64,000 nt of DNA, from contig JAOZVV010000200.1 of assembly GCA_025869365.1 (NCBI GenBank), positions 38,125 through 102,124 of the forward strand, written 5' to 3'. Shown here piece by piece: positions 23,748 through 33,661 of the stretch. The notes under the pieces were generated by a model. That model was not told the DNA's origin and made no database searches. It saw only the letters and a list, made by a program, of their open reading frames with translations. This stretch comes from Pseudonocardia sp. GTDB taxonomy: Bacteria > Actinomycetota > Actinomycetes > Mycobacteriales > Pseudonocardiaceae. A program made the translations under genes and the position numbers. Position 1 is the first letter of the stretch; each line of letters opens with the position of its first letter.

Positions 23748-24571
23748 CGGTTCCCCTCCACGAAGAAGTCCATCTCGGGCTCGTCCCCGCCGCCGTAGCG
23801 CGAGAGGTCGGTGACGCCCTCCTCGGCCAGGACGTCCACGTCCAGGAAGGTCCGGCCGGTCACCTCGGGGCCGCGGCGCAGGACGGCCACCGCGGCGTCC
23901 GCCATGATCTCGGGGGTCCGCGAGCTCGCCGCCGCCTCCTCCCCGCCGAGCAGGTTGATCACGGCGGCGGTGGCGATCGTCGTCTCGGGCCAGAGGCAGT
24001 TCGCGGCGATCCCGGCCTCCCGGAACTCCTCCGCGAAACCCAGCGTCAGCAGCGACATCCCGTACTTGGAGAGCATGTAGGCCGGGAACCGCCCCAGCCA
24101 CTTCGGCGCGAGGTCGATCGGCGGGGACAGCGTCAGGATGCGCGCCGCGTCCGACTCGAGCTGGTAGGGCAACGCCGTCTGCGTCAGCAGGAAGGTGCCC
24201 CGGGAGTTGATCTGCTGCATCAGGTCGTACCGCTTGATCGGCAGTTCCGCGGTGCCCGAGGTGTTCAGCGCGCTGGCGTTGTTCACCACGATGTCGATGC
24301 CGCCGAACGTCTCGGCCGCGGTGGCGGCGGCGCGCTCGACGTCCGCGGGCTCGCGCACGTCCCCGACGACCGCGACGGCCTTCCCGCCGGCAGCCTCGAT
24401 CTCCGCGACGGCCGTGTGCACCGTGCCGGGCAGGCGGGGATCGGGCTGGTCCGTCTTCGCGAGCAGGGTGACGTTCGCGCCCTCCCGGCCCGCGGCGACC
24501 GCGATCGCCAGGCCGATACCCCGGCTGCCGCCGGACATCAGGATCGTCCGCCCCCGCAGTGATCCCGCCAT
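23744..24571 (-). CDS. Short-chain dehydrogenase/reductase, HSDL2-like
   Basis: 275 residues. The Rossmann motif GGSRGIGLAIA, the NNASAL motif, and the catalytic Tyr and Lys in YMLSKYGMS are present. The segments KTDQPDPRLPGT and LTLSPPIDLAPKW are typical of the SDR subgroup annotated as hydroxysteroid dehydrogenase-like 2. The family oxidises or reduces a hydroxyl or oxo group with NAD(P). It is first in a two-gene operon with the enoyl-CoA hydratase, behind a near-perfect 20-bp palindrome that looks like a repressor site. Confidence 0.85.
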   Translation of the reverse strand: MAGSLRGRTILMSGGSRGIGLAIAVAAGREGANVTLLAKTDQPDPRLPGTVHTAVAEIEAAGGKAVAVVGDVREPADVERAAATAAETFGGIDIVVNNASALNTSGTAELPIKRYDLMQQINSRGTFLLTQTALPYQLESDAARILTLSPPIDLAPKWLGRFPAYMLSKYGMSLLTLGFAEEFREAGIAANCLWPETTIATAAVINLLGGEEAAASSRTPEIMADAAVAVLRRGPEVTGRTFLDVDVLAEEGVTDLSRYGGGDEPEMDFFVEGNR

Positions 24572-24627
24572 GTGGATGCCTCCTCGCCGACCGGGCGCCG
24601 ACGCCCGTTCCTCGGTGACCGGACGGT

Positions 24628-24647
24628 AACAGTCAGGACTGACCGTT
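24628..24647. promoter_or_regulatory. Palindromic operator upstream of the SDR-hydratase operon
   Basis: AACAGTCAGGACTGACCGTT is a 20-base inverted repeat with one mismatch per arm pair, 57 bases upstream of the SDR start and between divergently useful regions. Its size and symmetry suit a TetR- or GntR-type dimer; no such regulator gene is in the neighbourhood. Confidence 0.5.
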
Positions 24648-24701
24648 CGGAACGGGACGTCGGCGTGGCCGTGGTCTCGCGGCGCCGCCCGGCCGGCTCG
24701 G

Positions 24702-25706
24702 TCACCCCAGGGCGCGGAGCTTCGGGACGACGTCGGTGGAGAACTGCGCCAGGAAGCGCTCCTGGTCGTGCCCCGGGCCGTGGAACACCAGGTGGTTGAG
24801 CCCCGCGTCCAGGTACGGCTTGATCTGCGCGACCGCCTCGTCCGGGTCCGACGCCACGATCCAGCGCTTGGCGACCTGCTCGATCGGCAGCTCGTCCGCG
24901 AGGCGCTCCATCTCCTCAGCCGAGTCCACCGTGTGCTTCTGCTCGGCCGTCAGGGACAGCGGCGCCCAGAAGCGGGTGTTCTCCAGTGCCGCCTCGTGGT
25001 CCCGGTCGTAGGACAGCTTGATCTCGATGGTGTTGTCGATCGTCGACGCGTCCCGCTCCGCCTTCGCCGCGCCCTCGGCCACCGCGGGCATGAGCTTCTC
25101 GGTGTAGAGCTCCATGCCCTTGCCCGAGGTGCAGATGAACCCGTCGCCCGCGCGGCCCGCGTAGCGCGCCACCACCGGGCCACCCGCCGCGATGTACACC
25201 GGGACCGGCGTGTCGGGCCGGTCGTAGATGCTCGCGTTGACGAGCGTGTAGTACTCGCCGTCGAAGTCGACGTTCGTCTCCGTCCAGAGCTTGCGCATGA
25301 GCTGGACGGCCTCGCGGAGCCGCGCGAAGCGCTCCTTGAACTCCGGCCACTCGCGGCCGGACACGGCGATCTCGTTGAGCGCCTCACCCGTGCCCGCGCC
25401 GAGGATGATCCGGTTGTCGTAGAGCAGCGCCATCGTGGCGAAGGTCTGCGCCATCACCGCCGGGTTGTACCGGAACGTGGGCGTCGTCACGCTGGTGCCG
25501 ATCAGCACCCGGCGGGTGCGCTCCCCCACGGCCGCCATCCACGTCAACGCGGACGGCGCGTGCCCACCCTCGTGCCGCCAGGGCAGGAAGTGGTCCGACA
25601 CCCACACGCTGTCCAGGCCCACCTCCTCGGCCCGCACGGCGTACTCCACCAGGTCACGGGGCCCGAACTGCTCCGCCGAGGCCTTGTAGCCGATCTTCAG
25701 GGTCAC
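24702..25706 (-). CDS. fgd: F420-dependent glucose-6-phosphate dehydrogenase
   Basis: 334 residues (M. tuberculosis Fgd1: 336). Matches the family throughout: [76 protein letters not shown] and ERFLAQF near the end. It oxidises glucose-6-phosphate and reduces coenzyme F420, the main source of reduced F420 in mycobacteria. GTG at 25706 follows AGAGGA. Another F420-type oxidoreductase is encoded at 51.3 kb. The upstream region carries a 27-bp repeat array. Confidence 0.93.
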   Translation of the reverse strand: MTLKIGYKASAEQFGPRDLVEYAVRAEEVGLDSVWVSDHFLPWRHEGGHAPSALTWMAAVGERTRRVLIGTSVTTPTFRYNPAVMAQTFATMALLYDNRIILGAGTGEALNEIAVSGREWPEFKERFARLREAVQLMRKLWTETNVDFDGEYYTLVNASIYDRPDTPVPVYIAAGGPVVARYAGRAGDGFICTSGKGMELYTEKLMPAVAEGAAKAERDASTIDNTIEIKLSYDRDHEAALENTRFWAPLSLTAEQKHTVDSAEEMERLADELPIEQVAKRWIVASDPDEAVAQIKPYLDAGLNHLVFHGPGHDQERFLAQFSTDVVPKLRALG

Positions 25707-25774
25707 CTGAGGGTCCTCTCCCGGTCTGCCGCGCGGCGCGGACGTCACGCGCGTCTCGTGCCACAGTGTCGATG

Positions 25775-25864
25775 CCAGAGTGCTACACCGCGACGTCGCC
25801 GCCACAGTGCTGCACCCCGACGTCGCTGCCACAGTGCTACACCGCGACAGTGCTACACCGCGAC
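25775..25864. repeat. 27-bp tandem repeat in the fgd-ABC exporter intergenic region
   Basis: The unit CCACAGTGCTACACCGCGAC plus a 7-base spacer starts at 25775, 25802 and 25829 with small changes, and a fourth, shortened copy follows at 25849. A fainter copy precedes at about 25761. The 307-base region between the divergent genes (25707-26013) holds nothing else I can call; the repeats are about 70 bases upstream of fgd and 150 upstream of the exporter. Confidence 0.8.
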
Positions 25865-26013
25865 GGGCCCGCACCACCGCGGCAGGTCGTGTCGCAGCGC
25901 ACGACGATCATCCCTTGACCTCGAGCCGGGTCGAGCAGGCACGGTCGGGACATGTCCGCCGTCGGGAAACTCGCGTGCCGGGCCGGGAACCGGCTCGTAC
26001 TCTGGACGAAACC

Positions 26014-27795
26014 ATGACCTCCCCTCCCCCGCCGGGGCGGGCGACGCCGTCGACCTCGTTGGCCGAGCTGCGTCGCCTGGGCCCCGTTGTCGGTCCCCAC
26101 CGTCGTGCCCTGATCGGGTCCGGTGCCGCGGCGCTCGCGGGCAGCCTGGCGGCCCTGGCCATCCCGCTGGTCACCCGGCGCATCGTCGACGGCCCCCTCT
26201 CCCGCGGCGATCTCGGCCCGCTGCCCTGGCTCGTGCTCGGCGTGCTCGCGTTCGGGCTCGCCGAGGCGCTCCTGCTGCTCTGGCGACGCCGGCTGGTCGC
26301 GCGGCCCACCACGCAGATCGAGGCGACGATGCGCGCGGACCTCTACGCGCACCTGCAGGCGCTGCCGGTCGCGTTCCACGACCGGTGGCCCTCCGGCCAG
26401 CTGCTGTCCCGGGCCGTGCAGGACCTCTCGACGCTGCGCCGCTTCCTCGCGTTCTCGGGGATCTTCCTGGTGGTGAACGGCGTGACGGCCGTCGTCGGCG
26501 TCGGGGTGCTGCTCGTGCTGTCCCCGTTGCTCGGCGCGGCGATCGCGGTGCTCGCGGTCCCGCTGGTGCTGCTCACCCTGTACTTCGAGCGGCGCTACGC
26601 CGTCGCGGCCCGGCGGGCGCAGGACCAGGGCGGGGATCTCGCGACGGTCGTCGAGGAGTCCGCGCTCGGCATCCGGGTGCTGAAGTCCCTGGGCCGGGGA
26701 CGCGAGATCGCCGCCCGGTACGTGGCGGACGCCCGAGAGCTGCGCGGGACCGAGCTGCGCAAGATCAGGCTGCAGGCGGCGCTGTGGTGCGTGCTCGTCC
26801 TGATGCCCGAGGCCGCGATCGGGCTGATCCTGGGGCTCGGCGCCCACGGCGTGGCCCAGGGCTCGCTCACCCTCGGCACGCTCGTCGCGGCCGTCACGGT
26901 GATGACCTACCTGTACTGGCCGATCGCCTCGCTCGGCTGGCTGCTCACGGAGGCGGGGAACGCCGCGGCCGCCACCCGGCGCTACTTCGAGGTCATGGAC
27001 GTCGCGCCGGCGATCACGGACCCGCCCGCACCGGTCGCGCCGGCCCGGCCGGTGCGGGGCGAGATCGAGCTCCGGGACGTCCGGTTCCGCCATGCCGGTG
27101 CCGAGCGGGAGGTGCTGGCCGGGGTCTCGCTGACCGTCCGGCCCGGCGAGACGATGGCGCTGGTCGGGGCGACGGGCTCGGGCAAGACGGTGCTGACGTC
27201 GCTGGTCGGGCGGCTGGAGGACGTGACGGGCGGCGCGGTCCTGCTCGACGGCGTCGACGTGCGGACGCTGCGGCTCGCGGACCTGCGCTCGATCGTCGCG
27301 ACGGCGTTCGAGGACCCCGTGCTGATCTCGGCGAGCGTGCGGGAGAACGTCGCGCTGGGGACACCCCACGCGTCGCCGGAGGACGTGTGGGAGGCCCTGC
27401 GCGTCGCCGGCGCGGACGGGTTCGTCGCCGCGCTGCCGTGGGGCCTGGACACCCGGATCGGCGAGCAGGGGCTCTCGCTCTCCGGTGGGCAGCGGCAACG
27501 CCTGGCACTCGCCCGCGCGGTGATCGGACGGCCGCCGGTCCTCGTGCTGGACGATCCGCTGTCCGCGCTGGACGTCCACACCGAGGCGCAGGTGGAGGCC
27601 GCGCTGCGCCGGCTGCTGGGCGGGGTGACCGCCCTCGTCGTCGCCCACCGGCCGTCGACCGTGCAGCTGGCGGACCGCGTCGCGCTGCTCTCGGGCGGGC
27701 GGATCGCCGCGGTCGGGACGCACCGGGAGATGCTGGCGGGCAACGCCGAGTACCGGGACCTGCTGAGCACGCCCGAGGAGCTGGCCCAGATATGA
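26014..27795 (+). CDS. ABC exporter half-transporter, degenerate-site subunit
   Basis: 593 residues: six-helix transmembrane domain (to ~330) and nucleotide-binding domain with Walker A GATGSGKT, signature [14 protein letters not shown] and Walker [13 protein letters not shown]. The Glu that normally follows the Walker B Asp is Asp here, the hallmark of the catalytically impaired site in heterodimeric exporters. The next gene overlaps by ATGA and carries the consensus Glu, so the two form a heterodimer. Substrate unknown: lipids, peptides or drugs. ATG at 26014; no strong ribosome-binding site. Confidence 0.9.
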   Translation: MTSPPPPGRATPSTSLAELRRLGPVVGPHRRALIGSGAAALAGSLAALAIPLVTRRIVDGPLSRGDLGPLPWLVLGVLAFGLAEALLLLWRRRLVARPTTQIEATMRADLYAHLQALPVAFHDRWPSGQLLSRAVQDLSTLRRFLAFSGIFLVVNGVTAVVGVGVLLVLSPLLGAAIAVLAVPLVLLTLYFERRYAVAARRAQDQGGDLATVVEESALGIRVLKSLGRGREIAARYVADARELRGTELRKIRLQAALWCVLVLMPEAAIGLILGLGAHGVAQGSLTLGTLVAAVTVMTYLYWPIASLGWLLTEAGNAAAATRRYFEVMDVAPAITDPPAPVAPARPVRGEIELRDVRFRHAGAEREVLAGVSLTVRPGETMALVGATGSGKTVLTSLVGRLEDVTGGAVLLDGVDVRTLRLADLRSIVATAFEDPVLISASVRENVALGTPHASPEDVWEALRVAGADGFVAALPWGLDTRIGEQGLSLSGGQRQRLALARAVIGRPPVLVLDDPLSALDVHTEAQVEAALRRLLGGVTALVVAHRPSTVQLADRVALLSGGRIAAVGTHREMLAGNAEYRDLLSTPEELAQI

Positions 27796-29680
27796 GCACC
27801 GGCACGAGCGGACCAGACATGAGCACCGACGCGAGCGGACCGAGCACGGGCCCCACCGGCGGGGTGGACCTCTCCTGGCGCGGGGTCGGGGACGAGCCGG
27901 ACGAGGTCACCCACGCCGCGGGACTCACCCTGGCGCGCAGCGCCCGCACGCTGTTCCGGTCGCTGATCCGCCCGTACCGGTGGCCGGCCGGGCTGGCGAT
28001 GGTGCTGCTCGTCGCCGAGAACGCGGCGATGCTCGCCGGGCCGCTGCTCGTCGCGCTGGCGATCGACACCGGGGTCCCCGCCGCGCTCGACGGCCGTCCC
28101 GCACCGCTGGCCTGGGCCATCGCCGGGTACGCGGCGTCCGGACTCGCCGGTGCGGGGCTGCGGGCGGCGTTCCTGCGGCTGTCCGGCCGGGTGGGTCAGG
28201 ATCTCGTCCTGGACCTGCGGACCCGGGTGTTCCGGCACGCCCAGCGGCTCTCCCTGGACTTCCACGAGTCCTACACCTCGGGCCGGCTGATCTCCCGGCT
28301 GACCAGCGACGTGGACTCGATCGAGGACCTGCTGGCCGAGGGCCTGGACAAGCTCCTCGGCGCGCTGCTCTCGCTGATCGGGATCACCACGCTGCTGCTG
28401 CTCATCGACCCGGTGCTGGCCGGGGTGGTGCTCGCGGGGTTCGTCCCGATGGTGCTGCTCACCCGCTGGTTCCAGCGCAGCTCGCGGAAGAGCTACCGCA
28501 GCACCCGCACCTGGGTGGCCCGGGTGATCGTGCACTTCGTCGAGTCCATGAACGGGATCCGGGCCGTGCAGGCCTACCGGCGCGAGGCGCGCAACTCCAC
28601 GATCATGGACACGCTCAACTCGCGGTACCGGGACGCGAACGCGGACGCGCTGTTCACCGTGGCGTGGTTCGTGGCGGCGGTCCGGGCGGTGGGCAACGTG
28701 ACCCTCGCCCTGGTCCTGCTGCTCGGCGCGTTCCGGGTGTCCGGCGGGGCACTCGAGCTCGGTGCCCTGACCGCGTTCCTGCTCTACCTGCGCCGCTTCT
28801 ACGACCCGCTGGACAGCCTGGCGCAGTTCCTCAACGCCTACCAGTCCGCGGCCGCGGCGCTGGAGAAGCTCTCGTCGCTGCTGGACACGCCGGTGAGTGT
28901 GCCCGAGCCCGCGCGTCCGGAGGCCCTGCCCTCGCCGGTGCGCGGGGAGCTGGTGTTCGACCGGGTCGGGTTCGCCTACGCCCGCGCGGCGGAGCGCACG
29001 GTGCTGCCGGAGTTCACCCTGCGGGTCCCGGCCGGGCAGACCGTCGCGCTGGTCGGCGCCACCGGGGCCGGGAAGTCCACCCTCGCGAAACTCGCGGCGC
29101 GCTTCTACGACCCGACGTCCGGTGCGGTCCGGCTCGACGGCGTGGACCTGCGGGACGTCCGGGACGCCGAGCTGCGCCGGGCGCTGGTGATGATCACGCA
29201 GGAGGCCTTCCTGTTCTCCGGCACGGTGGCGGACAACGTCGCGATCGGCCGGCCGGACGCGAGCCGCGCGGAGGTCGAGGCCGCGGTCGAGGCCGTGGGG
29301 GCGACGCCGTTCGTGGCGCTGCTGCCCCAGGGCTGGACACGGACGTCCGCAAGCGGGGCGGGCGGCTCTCGGCCGGTCAGCGACAGCTCGTGTCGCTGGC
29401 CCGCATCGTGCTGGCGGACCCGGCGGTCGTCCTGCTCGACGAGGCCACGTCGAGCCTGGACGTCCCGTCCGAGCGGGCGGTGCAGGACGCGCTGGAGACC
29501 GTCCTCGCCGGCCGGACCGCGCTGATCATCGCCCACCGGCTCTCGACGGTGCGGATCGCGGACCGGGTGCTGGTGATGGCGGACGGGCGCGTGGTCCAGG
29601 ACGGGACCCCGGCCGAGCTGCTGGCCGACGGCGGGGACTTCGCGGACCTGCACGAGGCGTGGCAGGAGAGCCTGCGCTGA
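27792..29680 (+). pseudogene. ABC exporter half-transporter, catalytic-site subunit, with a frameshift
   Basis: The frame opens with ATG at 27792 overlapping the previous stop and covers the membrane domain and Walker [10 protein letters not shown] up to LLPQGW at about 29336. There the frame changes: the rest ([43 protein letters not shown]) is in the +2 frame to a stop at 29680. One missing G in the TGG at 29334-29336 restores a 629-residue protein of normal length. Every motif is otherwise intact, so this is either a very recent mutation or an assembly error. Signature is LSAGQ, Walker B has the catalytic Glu. Confidence 0.85.
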
Positions 29681-29682
29681 GC

Positions 29683-29727
29683 GCCCAGACGAAGGCCGCC
29701 CAGACGAAGGCCGCTCAGACGAAGGCG
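29683..29727. repeat. 15-bp tandem repeat over the acyl-CoA dehydrogenase stop codon
   Basis: GCCCAGACGAAGGCC occurs twice (29683-29697, 29698-29712), then GCTCAGACGAAGGCG at 29713-29727. The last unit contains the stop of the acyl-CoA dehydrogenase on the minus strand, so the array looks like copies of that gene's 3' end, filling the gap to the convergent exporter gene. Confidence 0.85.
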
Positions 29728-30893
29728 CTGTGGCCGGTGATCGAGCGGCCCACGACGAGGGTGTTGATCTGCCTGGTGCCCTCGAAGGAGTAGAGGGCCT
29801 CGGCGTCGGCGAAGTACTTCGCGACGCCGTAGTCCAGCACCACCCCGTTGCCGCCGACGACCTCGCGGGCCAGGGACACCGTCTCGCGCATCCTCGTGGT
29901 GGTGAACTCCTTGGCCAGCGCCGCGTGGTCGTCCCCGGCGGTGCCGGCGTCCTGCATCTCGGCGAGGCGCACGGCCATGCCCAGCGACGCCGTCACGTTG
30001 CCCAGCATGCGCACGAGCAGGTCCTGGACCAGCTGGAACCCCGCGATCGGGCGGCCGAACTGCTCCCGTTCCTTCGCGTACTCCAGGGCGATCTCGTAGG
30101 CGGCCATCATCGTGCCGGTCGCGCCCCAGGCCACCCCGCCGCGGGTGCGGCGCAGCACCTTGTTCGTGTCCTTGAACGAGTTCGCCTCCTGCAGCCGGTC
30201 GGCCTCCGGGACCCGGCAGCCCGCCAGCACGATGTCCGCGTTCTGCACCGTCCGCAGCGCGATCTTGTTCTCGATCTTCGTGGTCGTCATGCCGGGGTTG
30301 TCCTGCTCGACGACGAAACCCTTGACCCTGCTGTCCGCCTCGTCGCGGGCCCAGACGACGACGAGGTCCGCGAACGTGGCGTTGCCGATCCAGCGCTTCC
30401 CCCCGTTCAGCACCCACTCGTCGCCCTCGCGGCGGGCGGTGGTCTCCAGGCCCTGAGCGACGTCCGATCCGCCGTGCGGCTCGGTCAGCCCGAACGCGCC
30501 GATCTTCTCCATCCGGCCCATCGCCGGCAGCCACCGCTCGCGCTGCTCGGCCGAGCCGCAGAGGTCGATGCTGCCCATCGCGAGGCCGTTGTGGATGCCG
30601 AAGAAGCTGTTCAGCGACGGGTCCGCGTGCGCCAGCTCCATCGACAGGAACCCGATCAGGGTGCGGCGCGCGGCCGGGCCCGCCACGCCGTCGTAGGGCA
30701 GCGCGGCGATATCCAGTGCGGCGAAGCGCGGGACGATGTCGTGCGGGAACTCCGCCCTGGTCCAGGCGTCGAGCGCGATCGGGGCGATCTCGGTGCGGCA
30801 GAAGTCGCGGACCTTCGCCAGGATCTCCTGCTCGTCGCCCGTCAGCGCGTCGGCGTAGTGGAAGAAGTCCCCGGGCAGCGGGTCGATGGTCAT
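29715..30893 (-). CDS. Acyl-CoA dehydrogenase, glutaryl-CoA dehydrogenase-like
   Basis: 392 residues. The family motifs [33 protein letters not shown] and [49 protein letters not shown] are present, with the catalytic Glu in the FEGT segment. The C-terminal GRSITG resembles glutaryl-CoA dehydrogenases more than fatty-acid members. It uses FAD and passes electrons to electron-transfer flavoprotein. ATG at 30893; it is divergent from recQ. The 3' end lies inside a small tandem repeat. Confidence 0.88.
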   Translation of the reverse strand: MTIDPLPGDFFHYADALTGDEQEILAKVRDFCRTEIAPIALDAWTRAEFPHDIVPRFAALDIAALPYDGVAGPAARRTLIGFLSMELAHADPSLNSFFGIHNGLAMGSIDLCGSAEQRERWLPAMGRMEKIGAFGLTEPHGGSDVAQGLETTARREGDEWVLNGGKRWIGNATFADLVVVWARDEADSRVKGFVVEQDNPGMTTTKIENKIALRTVQNADIVLAGCRVPEADRLQEANSFKDTNKVLRRTRGGVAWGATGTMMAAYEIALEYAKEREQFGRPIAGFQLVQDLLVRMLGNVTASLGMAVRLAEMQDAGTAGDDHAALAKEFTTTRMRETVSLAREVVGGNGVVLDYGVAKYFADAEALYSFEGTRQINTLVVGRSITGHSAFV

Positions 30894-31017
30894 CCGGCGA
30901 CGATCGCACAGGTGCGCCTGCGGCGCTCGTGCGCGCGGATCCACGCCCCGGGGCGGTCCTGCTCCTCCGGCGGCGCCTCGGCACGGGCCGACGGGGCGGC
31001 CTCGTACGATCGGGGTC

Positions 31018-32907
31018 GTGAGCATCCCCGGAGCCCCCACCGCCGCTCGCACGCCCCTGGAGGTGCTGAACCGGATCTTCGGCTACGACGCCTTCCGCGG
31101 TCCGCAGCAGGAGGTCGTCGAGCACGTCTGCGCCGGCGGCGACGCGCTCGTCCTCATGCCCACGGGTGGCGGAAAGTCCCTCTGCTACCAGGTCCCTGCG
31201 CTGGTCAGGGCCGGTACCGGGGTCGTGGTCTCGCCGTTGATCGCGCTCATGCAGGACCAGGTCGACGCGCTGCGGAACCTCGGTGTCCGGGCCGGGTTCC
31301 TGAACTCCACGCAGAACCCGGACGAGCGCCGGGACACCGAGCGCGCGTTCCTCTCGGGCGAGCTGGACCTGCTCTACCTCGCCCCGGAACGGCTGCGCGT
31401 CCCGTCCACGCTGAGCCTGCTGGACCGAGGCACGATCGCCCTGTTCGCCATCGACGAGGCGCACTGCGTCGCGCAGTGGGGGCACGACTTCCGCCCGGAC
31501 TACCTGATGCTCTCGGACCTGCACCAGCGCTGGCCGGACGTCCCCCGCATCGCGCTCACCGCGACGGCCACCGAGCACACCCGCACCGAGATCGCGCAAC
31601 GACTGGACCTCACGTCGGCCAAGCACGTCGTCGCGAGCTTCGACCGGCCGAACATCCAGTACCGGATCGCCCCGAAGAACGAGCCGCGCAAGCAGCTGCT
31701 GGAGCTGATCCGCACCGAGCACCCGGGGGACGCGGGCATCGTCTACTGCCTGTCCCGCAAGTCCGTGGAAGCCACGGCGGACGCCCTGCAGGCGCAGGGC
31801 GTCCCCGCGCTGCCCTACCACGCCGGCCTCGACGCGGGCGTCCGCGCCCGCAACCAGTCCCGGTTCCTGCGCGAGGAGGGCGTGGTCATGTGCGCCACGA
31901 TCGCCTTCGGGATGGGGATCGACAAGCCGGACGTCCGGTTCGTCGCGCACCTGGACCTGCCGAAGTCCGTCGAGGGCTACTACCAGGAGACGGGACGCGC
32001 GGGCCGGGACGGGCTGCCGTCCACCGCGTGGCTCGCCTACGGGCTCGCGGACGTCGTGCAGCAGCGCAAGATGATCGACGAGTCCGAGGGGGACCTGGCC
32101 CACCGCCGCCGCCTCGCCCAGCACCTCGACGCGATGCTCGGGCTCTGCGAGACCGTCGAGTGCCGCCGGGTGCAGCTGCTCAAGTACTTCGGGCAGGCCT
32201 CCGCGGCCTGCGGGAACTGCGACACCTGCCTCACCCCCGCGGAGTCCTGGGACGGCACCGTGCCCGCCCAGAAGGTCCTCTCCACGGTGTGGCGGCTCAA
32301 GCACGAGCGGAACCAGAGCTTCGGCGCCGGGCAGGTCGTGGACATCCTGGTGGGCAAGCGGACGCCGAAGGTCGAGCAGTCCGGGCACGACTCGCTGTCC
32401 ACCTTCGGCATCGGCACCGAGCTGGGGGACGCCGAGTGGCGCGGCGTGGTCCGCCAGCTCCTCGCCCGGGGCCTGCTCGCCGTCGGCGGGGCGTACCAGA
32501 CCCTGGAGATGACGCCCGAGAGCTCCGCGGTGCTCAAGGGCGAGCGCCAGGTGATGCTCCGCAAGGACCCGGAGCGCACCCGGACCCGGCGCTCGTCGCG
32601 GTCCAGCGCGCCGGCCGCGGACCTCGCGCCCGAGGCGCAGCCCGTGTTCGAACGGCTGCGGGCCTGGCGGGGCGCCACGGCGAAGGAGCAGGGCGTCCCC
32701 GCCTACGTGATCTTCCACGACGCCACGCTGCGGGCGGTCGCGGCGCTCGCCCCGACGTCGTTGGCGCAGCTCGGCACGGTCAGCGGGGTCGGGGAGAACA
32801 AGCTCGCGAAGTACGGCGAGGGCGTGCTCGCCGCGGTCGGCGGGGACGACCGGGGACAGGGGGACGACCGGGGACAGGTCGCACCGGAGCAGGGCGGCCC
32901 GGCATGA
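31018..32907 (+). CDS. recQ: ATP-dependent DNA helicase RecQ
   Basis: 629 residues. Walker A is [15 protein letters not shown], motif II is [17 protein letters not shown], and motif VI is [10 protein letters not shown]. The zinc-binding cysteines follow in [16 protein letters not shown]...CGNCDTC, then a winged helix and an HRDC domain ([28 protein letters not shown]). It unwinds 3'-5' at stalled forks and in recombination. The tail has the short repeat GDDRGQ. GTG at 31018 is the only start close to the conserved N-terminus. It overlaps the next gene by ATGA. Confidence 0.95.
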   Translation: MSIPGAPTAARTPLEVLNRIFGYDAFRGPQQEVVEHVCAGGDALVLMPTGGGKSLCYQVPALVRAGTGVVVSPLIALMQDQVDALRNLGVRAGFLNSTQNPDERRDTERAFLSGELDLLYLAPERLRVPSTLSLLDRGTIALFAIDEAHCVAQWGHDFRPDYLMLSDLHQRWPDVPRIALTATATEHTRTEIAQRLDLTSAKHVVASFDRPNIQYRIAPKNEPRKQLLELIRTEHPGDAGIVYCLSRKSVEATADALQAQGVPALPYHAGLDAGVRARNQSRFLREEGVVMCATIAFGMGIDKPDVRFVAHLDLPKSVEGYYQETGRAGRDGLPSTAWLAYGLADVVQQRKMIDESEGDLAHRRRLAQHLDAMLGLCETVECRRVQLLKYFGQASAACGNCDTCLTPAESWDGTVPAQKVLSTVWRLKHERNQSFGAGQVVDILVGKRTPKVEQSGHDSLSTFGIGTELGDAEWRGVVRQLLARGLLAVGGAYQTLEMTPESSAVLKGERQVMLRKDPERTRTRRSSRSSAPAADLAPEAQPVFERLRAWRGATAKEQGVPAYVIFHDATLRAVAALAPTSLAQLGTVSGVGENKLAKYGEGVLAAVGGDDRGQGDDRGQVAPEQGGPA

Positions 32908-33614
32908 CCGGACCGGTCGTCGGGATCACCGGCTACGGCGAGCTCGCCCGGTACTGGCTGTTCGAGCACGAGGCCGTGCTGATCCCGCGGAGCTACACCG
33001 ACGTCGTCGCCGCGGCCGGGGGCGTCCCGGTCGTGCTCCCGCCCACCGCGCTGTCGGCGGCCCTCGTGGACCGGGTGGACGCGCTGATCCTCGCCGGCGG
33101 CCCGGACGTCGCCCCCGCCCGCTACGGCGCCGCGCCCGCCCCGAACACGGACCCGCCCCGGGACGAGCGGGACGAGGCGGAGCTCGCGGTGCTGCGCCGC
33201 GCGCTGGACCGGGACGTGCCGGTGCTCGCCGTCTGCCGCGGGCACCAGCTGCTCAACGTCGCCCTCGGCGGGACGCTGCACCAGCACGTCCCGGACCTGG
33301 TCGGGCACGTGCGGCACAGCCCGGAGCCCGCGGTCTACGGCGAGATCGACGTCCGCACCGAGCGGGACACCCTCGTCCGCTCGCTGGTCGGTGAGGACAC
33401 CCGGGTCCGCTGCCACCACCACCAGGCCGTCGACCGCCTCGGCGAGGGGCTGCGGGTCGCCGCGCGGGCCGAGGACGACGTCGTCGAGGCCGTGGAGCTG
33501 GCCGGGCGACGCTTCGTCGTCGGGGTGCAGTGGCATCCGGAGCAGGACGCCACGGACCTCCGTCTGGTCGCCGGGCTGCTGCAGGCCGCGACGGACGCGG
33601 GCGCCGCGGCCTGA
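32904..33614 (+). CDS. Class I glutamine amidotransferase-like hydrolase, peptidase C26 (PuuD type)
   Basis: 236 residues. [11 protein letters not shown], the nucleophile elbow [21 protein letters not shown] and the His-Glu pair in VQWHPEQD give the C26 triad, as in gamma-glutamyl-GABA hydrolase PuuD. It should cleave a gamma-glutamyl amide, perhaps in polyamine breakdown; no other puu genes are near. It overlaps recQ by ATGA, which implies cotranslation though no functional link is evident. Confidence 0.88.
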   Translation: MTGPVVGITGYGELARYWLFEHEAVLIPRSYTDVVAAAGGVPVVLPPTALSAALVDRVDALILAGGPDVAPARYGAAPAPNTDPPRDERDEAELAVLRRALDRDVPVLAVCRGHQLLNVALGGTLHQHVPDLVGHVRHSPEPAVYGEIDVRTERDTLVRSLVGEDTRVRCHHHQAVDRLGEGLRVAARAEDDVVEAVELAGRRFVVGVQWHPEQDATDLRLVAGLLQAATDAGAAA

Positions 33615-33661
33615 ACCTGCCGCGCCGGCGACCCGGCACGGACGTGCGGAGGTGATACCGG

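Noticed and set aside
29334..29337. Programmed frameshifting in the ABC exporter gene
   Set aside because: There is no slippery run or downstream structure of a known type at the site, and a transporter NBD would gain nothing from it; a one-base deletion or base-calling error is simpler.
29730..33614. 1294-residue frame spanning several genes on the plus strand
   Set aside because: Only its last part (from 32904) is the C26 hydrolase gene; the rest is antisense to the acyl-CoA dehydrogenase or out of frame with recQ.
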